Shown here piece by piece: positions 1-9,171 of a stretch of 64,000 nt of DNA. Position numbers and translations under genes: made by a program. The notes under the pieces were generated by a model. It saw only the letters and a list, made by a program, of their open reading frames with translations, ran no database searches and had not been told where the DNA came from. Position 1 is the first letter of the stretch, and every line of letters begins with the position of its first letter. Source of the DNA: Algoriphagus sp. AGSA1 (GTDB taxonomy: Bacteria; Bacteroidota; Bacteroidia; Cytophagales; Cyclobacteriaceae); assembly GCF_021390545.1 (NCBI RefSeq), contig NZ_JAJUWR010000014.1, forward strand, positions 106,150-170,149. Reading direction: 5' to 3'.

Positions 1-1188
1 AACCTCGATGTTTTGAAAGTCAGAAATACCGGTTTTGATCTCCTTCAGCTTAGCGACTCCTCCATCATTGACAAATACCAGTTCTTTGGGACGAGTGGCT
101 CCGGCCACAAGTGTATCCTGCATATGGTCTCGGGTAGTGACCGCAGCCAATGGCACAGATAGCGCATCATTTTTTGAGTTGGTGATAATCTCCACTGAGG
201 CCGTCATGCCAGGACGGAAAGGATATTTTTTGCCTTCTTGGACCAAGTCTTGGTAAGAGTCATTTAGAATTCTGATTTTCACTTTGAACTCGGTCACAGC
301 ATCAGCAGATGCTTTTACATTAGCTGTATTGGCTATGCTGGTCACTACGCCCTTGAAGGTTTTGCCAGTATATGCGTAGGAATCCACATCCACTATAGTG
401 GTATCTCCCATACTCAATCGGACGATGTCATTTTCATTGACATCCACCCTGACCTCCATTTTAGAAAGGTCAGCGATGGTCAGCATTTCCGTACCTGCCA
501 TTTGTTGCGTTCCTACCACACGTTCTCCCTGTTCTACCAAAAGGTTGGAAACAATTCCATTTACTGGAGAATAGACGTTCGTCAAACGTAGATTTTCTGA
601 TGCTTCATCCACAGAGGCCTGCGAGCTTTTCACTACAAATTCTGCAGCTAACACGTTTTGCTTGGCAGCTTCCAAATCCTTTTGCGCAGAGATATAGTCA
701 GCCTGGGCTTGCTCAAAGTCGGCCACAGAAATAGCTTTGGACTCATATAAACTCTTTTGTCTATTGAAGTTCTGTTCTGCTTGGGTGAACTGGGCTTCTG
801 AGCGCTGCAATGCTGCCCGGGTTTGTGATAAATTAGCTTCTTGTTGGGAGAAATTGGCTTTGGTTCTATTGAGCGCAGAGATAAAGTTGTCAGGCCTGAT
901 TTTCACCAAAAGCATACCGGCGGCCACAGAATCTCCTTCTTTTACATTTAGGGAGATTATCTCACCTGCAACATCTGGACTGAGTTTAACCTCTACTTCA
1001 GGTTGTATTTCTCCTGAGGCACTCACTTTTTCGATGATGGGCACTTTTTTTACTGTTGAGACTTCCACCTGTGTTTGTTTTTCACCACCTACCCATCCGG
1101 CATTTCGGGCGATAACCGCAAAAATGATGAGGACTACTATTCCTCCCAGGAGGTAATACAATAGCTTGTTTGATTTCTTATTAGCCAT
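1..1188 (-). CDS. Efflux periplasmic adaptor (HlyD/RND membrane fusion protein), C-terminus cut by window edge
   Basis: The frame is open from ATG at 1188 down to base 1, so the 3' end lies outside the window (396 codons visible). The N-terminus has a short cytoplasmic stretch and one hydrophobic anchor (about residues 8-27), then a lipoyl-like half (around VSASGEIQPEVEVKLSP), a long Gln/Ala-rich coiled-coil hairpin (about 95-200), the second lipoyl half (YSPVNGIVSNLLVEQGERV) and a beta-barrel region. This is the standard order of membrane fusion proteins that connect an inner-membrane pump to a TolC channel. It starts 3 bp after the tolC-like gene on the same strand, so the two form an operon; the pump itself (ABC or RND) is presumably beyond the left edge. 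Family call is firm; substrate unknown. Confidence 0.9.
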   Translation of the reverse strand, partial: MANKKSNKLLYYLLGGIVVLIIFAVIARNAGWVGGEKQTQVEVSTVKKVPIIEKVSASGEIQPEVEVKLSPDVAGEIISLNVKEGDSVAAGMLLVKIRPDNFISALNRTKANFSQQEANLSQTRAALQRSEAQFTQAEQNFNRQKSLYESKAISVADFEQAQADYISAQKDLEAAKQNVLAAEFVVKSSQASVDEASENLRLTNVYSPVNGIVSNLLVEQGERVVGTQQMAGTEMLTIADLSKMEVRVDVNENDIVRLSMGDTTIVDVDSYAYTGKTFKGVVTSIANTANVKASADAVTEFKVKIRILNDSYQDLVQEGKKYPFRPGMTASVEIITNSKNDALSVPLAAVTTRDHMQDTLVAGATRPKELVFVNDGGVAKLKEIKTGISDFQNIEV

Positions 1189-1191
1189 GGT

Positions 1192-2541
1192 TTAATTGAG
1201 ATTAATGGGGTTACCCAGGTAAAAATCAAGAACTTTTACCCTGAAAATGTATGTGTATTTCGCATTAAGCAAATCTGCCTGCGCATTGAAAAGGTTGTTT
1301 TGTGCCACCTGAAAATCTACAGAATTGATAGCGCCTAAGTCAAATCTTTGTTGGGCGATACGGAAAGTTTCCTTTAGACTTTCTACCTGAATCAGAGATG
1401 ATTCATAAGTAAGCTGTGCTGCAAGGGCGCTATTATAGGCAGTTTCAATATCATTACGTAGCTGGTTTTCGGCTTCTAATTCTGCTACTTCCGAGATTTG
1501 CTTTTGTACTCTGGCTCTTTGCACGTTTGCTTTGTTGCTCAGCCTGGAAAAGAGAGGAATGCTAAGTTGAAGATTAACTGCCTCCGATAAGTTGTTCTCT
1601 ATCTGCTGTCCAAATGTGGGCCTTTCTGTTCCATACACTTGATCCACATAATTGGAAAAGATGTTTGCACCAATTCCAAGAGTGGGATAATATCCTCCTT
1701 TTGCAAGTTTAACCCCGTATTCAGCGCTGAGTACATTTGCCTGTGCGGCTTTGATTTCGGGCATAAATCTCATTGCCTCATTGTATATGTCTTTTGGGGT
1801 TTCTGTGGCCATCAGCAACTCATTGATTTCGAATTCGGGCTCAATCACCGAAAACTCCGATGTATAAGGTATCTGCAGGGCCTGGGCTAAGTTGAGTTTC
1901 GCAATGTTGTAGTTATTTTTTGCATTGATCAGATTCACCTGGTTTGTGGCATTTTGTGCCTGCACGTCCAATTGGTCGGAGAGGGGAAGTGATCCCGCTT
2001 CTACCAATTTGGTGGTTCTTGTCAGTTGGTCTGAGGTAGAGGCCAGTTGATTTTCCGCTACGTTTACCTGCTCGCGGTTGAAGACCACATTGATAAACAA
2101 GTTGATGATATTTAATGTGATATCATTTTTGGTAGCTTCTATATTATACATGCCTGCTTCCAGATCCACTTTTGATTGTTTAATGGAATTATTGATCTGA
2201 TTTCCGGCAAATATGGTGGCATTGGATGAAGCCGATACGTTAACATTTCCGATTCGGGCGGTTTCAAAAAGGTTTGTTACCGGGTTGATTGATCTACCCC
2301 ATCTATACCCTGTACTTGCTCCCGCAGAAAGATTGGGATAGCGTTCACCTTGGGCTTGCAGGAGATTGGCTTCAACGGTCTGCTGGTTCAATACACTTCG
2401 TTTCAGCGAGAGGTTGTTTTCAAGAGCAATAGCAACCGCCGTTTCCAAATCGATGGGGCCGGAGGGAATAATAGGTTCTTGTGCAAAAATCGAAAAACCA
2501 ATTCCAGTTGCCAAGGCAATGCTTAGTAGGAATTTTTTCAT
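1192..2541 (-). CDS. TolC family outer membrane efflux protein
   Basis: 449 residues with a signal peptide (MKKFLLSIALATGIGFSIFAQ) and two repeats of the outer membrane efflux protein fold, rich in long helices with Asn/Gln/Ala such as the AEYGVKLAKGGYYPTLG segment near the middle. Such trimers form the outer-membrane tunnel of tripartite efflux or type I secretion systems. I chose the ATG at 2541 because a signal peptide begins exactly there; an in-frame TTG at 2559 would add six residues and overlap the previous gene. The membrane fusion gene follows after 3 bp. Length is typical of the family. Confidence 0.92.
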   Translation of the reverse strand: MKKFLLSIALATGIGFSIFAQEPIIPSGPIDLETAVAIALENNLSLKRSVLNQQTVEANLLQAQGERYPNLSAGASTGYRWGRSINPVTNLFETARIGNVNVSASSNATIFAGNQINNSIKQSKVDLEAGMYNIEATKNDITLNIINLFINVVFNREQVNVAENQLASTSDQLTRTTKLVEAGSLPLSDQLDVQAQNATNQVNLINAKNNYNIAKLNLAQALQIPYTSEFSVIEPEFEINELLMATETPKDIYNEAMRFMPEIKAAQANVLSAEYGVKLAKGGYYPTLGIGANIFSNYVDQVYGTERPTFGQQIENNLSEAVNLQLSIPLFSRLSNKANVQRARVQKQISEVAELEAENQLRNDIETAYNSALAAQLTYESSLIQVESLKETFRIAQQRFDLGAINSVDFQVAQNNLFNAQADLLNAKYTYIFRVKVLDFYLGNPINLN

Positions 2542-2548
2542 AATGTAA

Positions 2549-3226
2549 TTAAAGGTCAATGTCAGGTATGTATATTAATTCGGTGATCCAGGGTAAAGAT
2601 TTTAAATAATTAAGTGTGATTTCATTGATCCCTGAATCCATCTCTATCACATGGCAAGCTATGTCATTTTTGCCTTTTCTAGAAACAGACATGGTAGCGA
2701 TATTGGCTTTTTCCTGAGCGATCACTGCGGAGATAAATGCAATGGCACCGGAAATATCCTCTGCCTTTATTATGAGTGTATGGTTAGCGGCCGAGAAGTT
2801 GGCCACAAAACCGTCAACTTCTGAAATATTGATCACTCCGCCACCCAGGCTTTCACCCACTACTTCTACAGAACGGTCTCCTTTTACGAGATTCAACTTT
2901 ATAGTATTGGGATGGTGTATGGAGGAATTGCCAATAGATCTAAACCGATAGGTAAATCCTTTGTCTTGAGCAATCTCCAGGGACGTCTTAATATTGGCAT
3001 CATCGGTTTTGAAGTCCATCAAACCACCAATAATAGCCCTGTCGCTTCCATGACCTTCATAGGTTCTGGCAAAGGAATTATAAAATGTGATGGAAGCATC
3101 ATCAGGTATTCCTCCCAATATGCGGATAGCTGCTCTGGCTATTCTGACTACTCCTGCTGTGTGAGAAGAAGATGGCCCGATCATTATTGGTCCTATCATA
3201 TCAAAAACACTACTTTTATTTGCCAT
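2549..3226 (-). CDS. sdaAB: L-serine dehydratase, iron-sulfur-dependent, beta subunit
   Basis: 225 residues. The N-terminal half contains the serine dehydratase beta signature around GPSSSHTAG (residues 17-25), and the C-terminal part (about 148-225) is an ACT-type regulatory domain. The two-chain enzyme deaminates L-serine to pyruvate and ammonia using a 4Fe-4S cluster carried by the alpha chain, which is not in this window. The gene ends 7 bp before the tolC-like start, so it may be the first gene of that transcript, an unexpected pairing of amino acid catabolism with efflux. On this strand a TACCTTAG element at 3253-3260 lies just upstream of the gene and could be its -7 box. Confidence 0.88.
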   Translation of the reverse strand: MANKSSVFDMIGPIMIGPSSSHTAGVVRIARAAIRILGGIPDDASITFYNSFARTYEGHGSDRAIIGGLMDFKTDDANIKTSLEIAQDKGFTYRFRSIGNSSIHHPNTIKLNLVKGDRSVEVVGESLGGGVINISEVDGFVANFSAANHTLIIKAEDISGAIAFISAVIAQEKANIATMSVSRKGKNDIACHVIEMDSGINEITLNYLKSLPWITELIYIPDIDL

Positions 3227-3381
3227 CTGGGACTAATATTCCAATTTTGGTGCTAAGGTAAAATCCTGTGCATGATTTTAAACAAAAATCCATGTTTATT
3301 GTATAGAACCTGCTTTAAATGGTCTGACATTGACATAGTTTAACAAATCCATAAGCAAACAAATTAGCTAACTGAGCGATA

Positions 3382-4206
3382 ATGAACAGTTTTATGACCG
3401 AAAACGAAACAACCTATCAAAAACTTTCATCTAGTGATTTATGGTCTTCACAAGCTGTCGTAGAATTCCCTGTGCGAGCGATGAGTTTTGGAGATGGGTT
3501 ATTTGAAACTATGGTTTTTGATCATGGTGAAATTAGGTTTTTTGACAAACATATTAAAAGATTATTTGAAGGGATGGGAGTATTGGGTCTAAAATCAGAA
3601 GATATCAAACCTAGGGAGTTACTACATTTCTTGAGAGAGAGTTATCCTGACAGTAAACTTCGCGTGCGGTGGAATGTAGTCAGAGCCGGCAAAGGAAAAT
3701 ACACTCCTGAGTGTAATGAAGTGATGCAAACCCTTCAGCTCTCTGAGTTCAAGGCCGCCTCTGCTGTCAAAGAATCAGCTGATGTTTCTTTGAAGATCCA
3801 CTTATTTCCCACGCCATGGGCTAATCTTAAAACGCTCAATGCACTGCCCTATGTACTGGCAAACCTAGAGAGAGCTGAAAGGGGATTGGATGAGATAATT
3901 CTTATGGATTATAGGGGATTTGTCTCTGAGGCTGGTGCTTCGAATGTTTTTTGGGTAAAAGACGAGGTCATTTACACCCCATCTCTTTCCTGCAGTTGTA
4001 TAAATGGAATAAGCAGGCAGGCAATCCTTGACCAATTAACGAAAAAATCTGTTCCTTTTCATGAAGGTGAATATAAAATCAGTGAATTAGAGGTGTCAGA
4101 TCAGATATTTGTTTCTAACTGTACGGGGATCAGTTACTTGAGTAGATTCCGGGGAAGAGGGTTGGATATACGTCCTTTGGACTTTTTAGAACTAATATTT
4201 CATTAA
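3382..4206 (+). CDS. Aminotransferase class IV (PabC/branched-chain aminotransferase-like)
   Basis: 274 residues of the fold-type IV PLP enzyme family, which includes aminodeoxychorismate lyase, D-amino acid and branched-chain aminotransferases. Recognisable blocks are FGDGLFETM (36-44), RLFEGMGVLGL, the likely PLP-binding lysine in NLKTLNALPY (Lys150) and VSEAGASNVFWV (181-192) with the conserved Glu183. The small size and the GDGLFET block fit a PabC-like 4-amino-4-deoxychorismate lyase of folate synthesis, but the exact reaction cannot be fixed from sequence alone. It stands alone, divergent from sdaAB and followed by the xylose operon after 117 bp. Confidence 0.8.
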   Translation: MNSFMTENETTYQKLSSSDLWSSQAVVEFPVRAMSFGDGLFETMVFDHGEIRFFDKHIKRLFEGMGVLGLKSEDIKPRELLHFLRESYPDSKLRVRWNVVRAGKGKYTPECNEVMQTLQLSEFKAASAVKESADVSLKIHLFPTPWANLKTLNALPYVLANLERAERGLDEIILMDYRGFVSEAGASNVFWVKDEVIYTPSLSCSCINGISRQAILDQLTKKSVPFHEGEYKISELEVSDQIFVSNCTGISYLSRFRGRGLDIRPLDFLELIFH

Positions 4207-4225
4207 TTTGAATTAGGCATAATTT

Positions 4226-4258
4226 ATTGTACACGTTGCCATGAAAATATTATCTTTA
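4226..4258 (+). promoter_or_regulatory. Candidate Bacteroidota-type promoter of the xylose operon
   Basis: ATTG at 4226-4229, a 21-bp spacer and TATCTTTA at 4251-4258 resemble the TTTG/TAnnTTTG promoter of this phylum. It would give a leader of about 60 nt to the symporter gene. The spacer is slightly long and the last base of the -7 box differs, so this is tentative. Confidence 0.4.
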
Positions 4259-4323
4259 TCGGCCTATTCTAATAAGATTAGTCGTTTACCCAAACTAACT
4301 GCCCAAACCTAACCTAATAATTT

Positions 4324-5967
4324 ATGCTCTTAGAACCCTTAGACTTAGCCGTTTTTATAGGCTACTGTTTACTCATCATAGGGATGGGTATTTTTGTATC
4401 CCGTGAGAAGAAAGGTCACGTTAAAAATTCCTCTGATTATTTCCTTGCTTCCAAGGCTTTGCCTTGGTGGGCAGTAGGCGCGTCATTGATAGCCTCCAAC
4501 ATTTCCGCTGAACAGTTTATAGGGATGTCAGGATCCGGATTTGCGCTGGGATTGGCGATTTCTACCTATGAGTGGATGGCCGCTGTTACTTTACTTGTAG
4601 TTGCCATCTTCTTTTTGCCGGTGTATATCAAGAAGGGGATCTACACTATGCCCGGGTTTCTATTGGACAGATATGATACCAGAGTAAGGACCACAATGGC
4701 CATTTTCTGGTTGTTGCTTTATGTGTTTGTCAATCTTACTTCTGTGTTGTATTTGGGTGCGCTTAGCTTAAATACAATCCTGAATGTGCCTATGGGCTAC
4801 GGTATAGCTGGCCTGGCGCTCTTTGCGATGATATATTCCATCGATGGAGGTCTGAAAGCTGTGGCATGGACTGATGTTATTCAGGTATTCTTTTTGATTG
4901 CAGGCGGTCTTGCTACTACCTATATAGCTTTGCAGATGGTGGGGAGTGGTGATGCATGGGAAGGCCTTGGATTGCTGAGAAGAGAGGTTCCAGGGCACTT
5001 TTCTATGATTTTGTCCAAAGGTGAAATGATGATTCCTGATGGAGCCGGTGGTACCCGTGATGCATATCTAGACCTGCCTGGTATATCTGTGCTGGTAGGC
5101 GGTATGTGGATTACAAATCTTAGCTATTGGGGATTCAACCAATACATCACCCAGAGAGCCTTAGCTGCAAAGAGCTTGGATGAAGCCCAGAAAGGGATGA
5201 TTTTCGCAGGTTTCCTGAAGCTACTTATGCCACTGATCGTGGTGATACCGGGTATTGCGGCCTATGTGATCGTGACTAACGGCATCGACGTAGGTTTTAT
5301 CGAATCTATGAAAGACCCTATTACAGGCATCATTAAGTCAGATAGGGCTTATCCTACTTTACTTCAGCTTTTACCGGTAGGTCTAAAAGGCCTGGCATTT
5401 GCGGCATTGACTGCGGCAATTGTTTCTTCCTTGGCTTCCATGGCCAATAGTACTTCCACTATTTTCACCATGGATATCTATAATAAGTACATCGGGAAGA
5501 ATTCCTCAGAAGCCAAGCAGGTAAAAGTTGGTAGAATCACTGCTTTGGTTGCTTTTGGGGTAGCTTCGATCGTTGCTCCAGCATTAGGCGCATTGGATCA
5601 GGCATTCCAGTTTATCCAAGAATATACCGGATTTATCAGTCCGGGGGTATTTGCGATCTTTTTCTTCGGGGTATTCTGGAAAAAGACAACCTCAAATGCA
5701 GCCCTTACCGGAGCTGCATTGAGCATCCCACTCTCAATAGTTCTCAAGTTGGTTTTTCCAGCTTTACCCTTCATCGACAGAATGGGAGTTGTATTCTTGA
5801 TCGTGGCCGCATTGATGATCATAATCAGTTTGGTAGAAGGCAAAGGGAAAGACCATCCAAATAGCATCGAAATCAATAAAGAGTTGTTCAGTACGAGTAC
5901 CACATTCAAAATCGGCGCTGTCTTGATCGCTGGCATTACTGCAGCTCTATACATCGTATTCTGGTAA
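4324..5967 (+). CDS. Sodium:solute symporter (SGLT-like sugar transporter), probably for xylose
   Basis: 547 residues, almost entirely hydrophobic, with about 13-14 predicted membrane segments as in the sodium:solute symporter family. Diagnostic stretches are SDYFLASKALPWWAVGASLIASNISAEQ near the N-terminus (here split: SDYFLASKALPWW, then NISAEQFIGMSG) and GFNQYITQRALAAKSLDEAQ in the middle, as in vSGLT and human SGLT. It imports a sugar with sodium across the inner membrane. It is first in an operon with xylulokinase and xylose isomerase (14 and 37 bp gaps), which points to xylose as substrate; that last step is inference from context. Confidence 0.9.
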   Translation: MLLEPLDLAVFIGYCLLIIGMGIFVSREKKGHVKNSSDYFLASKALPWWAVGASLIASNISAEQFIGMSGSGFALGLAISTYEWMAAVTLLVVAIFFLPVYIKKGIYTMPGFLLDRYDTRVRTTMAIFWLLLYVFVNLTSVLYLGALSLNTILNVPMGYGIAGLALFAMIYSIDGGLKAVAWTDVIQVFFLIAGGLATTYIALQMVGSGDAWEGLGLLRREVPGHFSMILSKGEMMIPDGAGGTRDAYLDLPGISVLVGGMWITNLSYWGFNQYITQRALAAKSLDEAQKGMIFAGFLKLLMPLIVVIPGIAAYVIVTNGIDVGFIESMKDPITGIIKSDRAYPTLLQLLPVGLKGLAFAALTAAIVSSLASMANSTSTIFTMDIYNKYIGKNSSEAKQVKVGRITALVAFGVASIVAPALGALDQAFQFIQEYTGFISPGVFAIFFFGVFWKKTTSNAALTGAALSIPLSIVLKLVFPALPFIDRMGVVFLIVAALMIIISLVEGKGKDHPNSIEINKELFSTSTTFKIGAVLIAGITAALYIVFW

Positions 5968-5981
5968 AAAAAACACATTAA

Positions 5982-7484
5982 ATGAGACGTTTACTTTTAG
6001 GGATTGACATTGGAAGCTCCTCTGTCAAGACTTCATTACTTGACGCTGATTCAGGAAAGTCTATTTTATCGAAGGCTTTTCCTGAAGAGGAAATGATCAT
6101 AGATTCTCCCGAAAAGGGCTGGGCTGAACAAGACCCGGAAACTTGGTGGAAGTATGTACAACACTCTATCCGATATGTACTGAGCAAGACAAAAGTGCAA
6201 AACGGAGAACTTAAGGGAATCGGCATAGCTTATCAAATGCATGGCTTGGTCCTGGTAGATAAGAATCAGAATGTACTAAGGCCTTCTATCATATGGTGCG
6301 ACAGCCGTGCCGTAGGCATAGGTGAGAAGGCCTTCAAAGAACTCGGAGAAGAATATTGCCTTAAAAACCTATTGAATTCTCCTGGGAACTTCACCGCGTC
6401 CAAGCTCCGCTGGGTGATAGAGAATGAACCTGAGTTAGCCTCCAGAATCCATAAAATGATGCTTCCCGGTGATTACATAGCGATGAAACTGAGTGGGGAG
6501 ATCTGTACTTCCGAGACTGGATTGTCTGAGGGCATATTCTGGGATTTTCAGAAGAATGGTTTGAGTGACAAAGTGCTCAACAACTACCAAATCTCTAAAT
6601 CTTGGATACCTGAAGTGGTTCCTTCTTATTCCATTCAGGGAAGAGTGTCAGCTATGGCATCTGAAGTTACAGGTTTAGAAGAGGGGGTTCCTATTTCTTA
6701 CCGTGCGGGGGATCAACCAAATAATGCTTTTTCCCTTCAGGTATTGAAGCCGGGAGAATTGGCGACTACAGCCGGAACTTCAGGTACGGTGTATGGGGTA
6801 GCAGACAAGCCTCTTCATGATCCTTTATCCAGAGTTAATACCTTTGTACATGTCAACCATGCAAAAGAGAATCCAAGTTATGGAGTACTGCTATGTGTGA
6901 ATGGTACCGGGATACTCAATAGTTGGCTTAAAAAAATAATGGGAGCCGGACATATTGAATACGATGAAATGAATAATCTTGGCGGCTCTGCCCCGATCGG
7001 CTCGGAAGGTCTCACTTTCATTCCTTTTGGTAACGGGGCGGAGCGAATCATGCAAAACAAACCGGTGGGAGCACATCTACTTGGCCTGGATCTGCTAAAG
7101 CATGATAAACGACATATGATACGGGCTGCTCAGGAAGGTATTGTTTCTGCGCTTACCTTTGGCTTTCGAATCATGCAGGATATGGGACTTGACCTGAATA
7201 CTGTAAAAGCTGGAAAAGCAAACATGTTCCTCAGCCCTATATTCCGGAAGACCTTTGTTCACATGAACAAAGTGGTACTGGAACTCTATGATACGGACGG
7301 TGCCCAAGGTGCTGCTAGGGGTGCTGGGATTGGCGCAGGTGTATTTGCGAGCGAGGCAGAAGCTTTTGAAGGACTGGAATTAGTAGAGACCATAGAGCCA
7401 AACGAGCATTTCTATGATCCCTACGAAGAAGTCTATTCTACCTGGAAGGGACATTTGGAAGCAATACAAAAAATGAATAAATAA
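5982..7484 (+). CDS. xylB: Xylulokinase
   Basis: 500 residues of the FGGY carbohydrate kinase family. The N-terminal phosphate-binding loop GIDIGSSSVKTSLLD (residues 7-21), the substrate block YQMHGLVLVD and the C-terminal ATP-binding domain (about 255-500, with TTAGTSGTVYG and DGAQGAARGAGIGAG) are present in the right order. It phosphorylates D-xylulose to xylulose 5-phosphate in the cytoplasm. The length is normal for XylB, and the position between the sugar symporter and xylA makes the specificity secure. Confidence 0.93.
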   Translation: MRRLLLGIDIGSSSVKTSLLDADSGKSILSKAFPEEEMIIDSPEKGWAEQDPETWWKYVQHSIRYVLSKTKVQNGELKGIGIAYQMHGLVLVDKNQNVLRPSIIWCDSRAVGIGEKAFKELGEEYCLKNLLNSPGNFTASKLRWVIENEPELASRIHKMMLPGDYIAMKLSGEICTSETGLSEGIFWDFQKNGLSDKVLNNYQISKSWIPEVVPSYSIQGRVSAMASEVTGLEEGVPISYRAGDQPNNAFSLQVLKPGELATTAGTSGTVYGVADKPLHDPLSRVNTFVHVNHAKENPSYGVLLCVNGTGILNSWLKKIMGAGHIEYDEMNNLGGSAPIGSEGLTFIPFGNGAERIMQNKPVGAHLLGLDLLKHDKRHMIRAAQEGIVSALTFGFRIMQDMGLDLNTVKAGKANMFLSPIFRKTFVHMNKVVLELYDTDGAQGAARGAGIGAGVFASEAEAFEGLELVETIEPNEHFYDPYEEVYSTWKGHLEAIQKMNK

Positions 7485-7521
7485 TTTTCAAACCTATAAA
7501 ACCTAATAAACCAAAGTAAAC

Positions 7522-8835
7522 ATGTCAAAAACTTATTTCTCTTCAATCGATAAAATCCCTTTCGAAGGCAAGGAAAGTGATAATCCATTGGCTTTTAGAT
7601 TTTACGACGAGAACCGTATCATCGCTGGGAAAACCATGAAGGAGCACTTCAAGTTTGCTATAGCCTATTGGCATTCCTTCTGTGGCACGGGAGGAGATCC
7701 ATTTGGTCCGGGCACTATCATTCATCCATGGGATGCGGCTGAGGATCCTGTTCAGCGGGCCAAAGACAAAATGGATGCTGCTTTCGAATTCATCACCAAG
7801 ATCGGAGCTCCTTACTACTGCTTCCATGATATTGACTTGATCGATGAGGGGCCAACCCTTGGTGAATATGAGAAAAGAATGCAGATCATTACAGAGTATG
7901 CAAAACAAAAACAGGCTGAAACCGGTGTGAAATTGCTATGGGGCACTGCAAACGTATTCAGCAACCCACGCTACATGAACGGAGCTTCCACAAACCCTGA
8001 TTTTAATGTGGTTTCGTGGGCAGGTACACAGGTGAAAAACGCTATAGACGCTACTATAGCACTGGGTGGAGAAAACTACGTCTTCTGGGGTGGCCGTGAA
8101 GGTTACATGTCTTTGCTGAACACTGACATGAAGCGGGAGACTGAGCACCTTGCCCAATTCCTGACGATAGCCCGCGATTACGCTAGAAAGAATGGATTCA
8201 AAGGGACATTCTTCATTGAGCCCAAACCGATGGAGCCAACTAAGCATCAATATGATTATGATGCCGCCACGGTAATAGGGTTCTTGAGACAACATGGTCT
8301 TGATAAAGATTTCAAGTTGAACATCGAGGTCAACCACGCTACTCTGGCCGGACATACTTTCCAACATGAGTTACAGGTATGTGCTGATGCCGGAATGCTC
8401 GGAAGTATCGATGCCAATAGAGGTGACTACCAAAACGGTTGGGATACAGACCAGTTTGCAATGAATCTACAGGAAATGACTGAAGCAATGCTTGTATTGC
8501 TGACTTCGGCGGGCATCCAAGGTGGAGGAGTGAATTTTGATGCCAAGATCAGAAGAAACTCCACAGATATGGATGATCTATTCCTTGCCCATATCGGAAG
8601 TATGGATGCTTTTGCAAGAGGTATGTTGATTGCTCAGGATATTCTGGAGAAGTCTGATTACCTGGAAAGAAGAAAGAACCGTTATGCCAGCTTTGATTCC
8701 GGCAAAGGCAAAGCTTTCGAAGAAGGCAAGCTTACTTTAGAGGATTTGAGAAATTATGCCGCGGAAGTAGGGGAGCCTGTGCAGACAAGCGGTAAGCAGG
8801 AGTATTTCGAAAATCTATTGAATAGATTTATCTAA
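7522..8835 (+). CDS. xylA: Xylose isomerase
   Basis: 437 residues, the size of class II xylose isomerases. Active-site motifs are visible: [14 protein letters not shown] (catalytic His51), [16 protein letters not shown] and [18 protein letters not shown], which hold the two divalent metals. The enzyme converts D-xylose to D-xylulose, which XylB then phosphorylates for the pentose phosphate pathway. It ends the symporter-xylB-xylA operon and is followed by a hairpin terminator. No xylose regulator is encoded nearby. Confidence 0.96.
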   Translation: MSKTYFSSIDKIPFEGKESDNPLAFRFYDENRIIAGKTMKEHFKFAIAYWHSFCGTGGDPFGPGTIIHPWDAAEDPVQRAKDKMDAAFEFITKIGAPYYCFHDIDLIDEGPTLGEYEKRMQIITEYAKQKQAETGVKLLWGTANVFSNPRYMNGASTNPDFNVVSWAGTQVKNAIDATIALGGENYVFWGGREGYMSLLNTDMKRETEHLAQFLTIARDYARKNGFKGTFFIEPKPMEPTKHQYDYDAATVIGFLRQHGLDKDFKLNIEVNHATLAGHTFQHELQVCADAGMLGSIDANRGDYQNGWDTDQFAMNLQEMTEAMLVLLTSAGIQGGGVNFDAKIRRNSTDMDDLFLAHIGSMDAFARGMLIAQDILEKSDYLERRKNRYASFDSGKGKAFEEGKLTLEDLRNYAAEVGEPVQTSGKQEYFENLLNRFI

Positions 8836-8896
8836 TATTTATAGAATGACTTATCCAGGGTAACCCAAACGAGGTTGTCTGGGTCAAAATTAATTT

Positions 8897-8926
8897 AGCA
8901 TCGGGTTTCAACTCGATGCTATTTTT
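8897..8926 (+). terminator. Rho-independent terminator of the xylose operon
   Basis: A 10-bp stem (AGCATCGGGT pairing with ACTCGATGCT, one G-T pair) closes a TTCA loop and is followed by ATTTTTG. It lies 60 bp after xylA. The rest of 8836-9171 shows no convincing gene. Confidence 0.8.
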
Positions 8927-9171
8927 GTATTATAGGGGATGCAAGATGAATCAAGACCTGGATTTTACAATAGGGGAGCTAATGTGGATTTTATTTACGC
9001 CCTATCATGTTTTTTCCTTCTATCTCATGTATGCTGTTCCTGCAAAATGAAACCCATTGATATATTGGGGGTTATGGCTCTGTTTGAAATGACCTGTTGG
9101 ATGTGTGCAATAGGGGCGATCAATAGATAAATTGCCACTACACTGATATTTGATAAAACAATTTAGGATTC

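Noticed and set aside
8939..9130. A 63-codon plus-strand frame after xylA
   Set aside because: Starts right behind a terminator, Cys-rich without pattern, no domain, and no upstream promoter; composition looks accidental.
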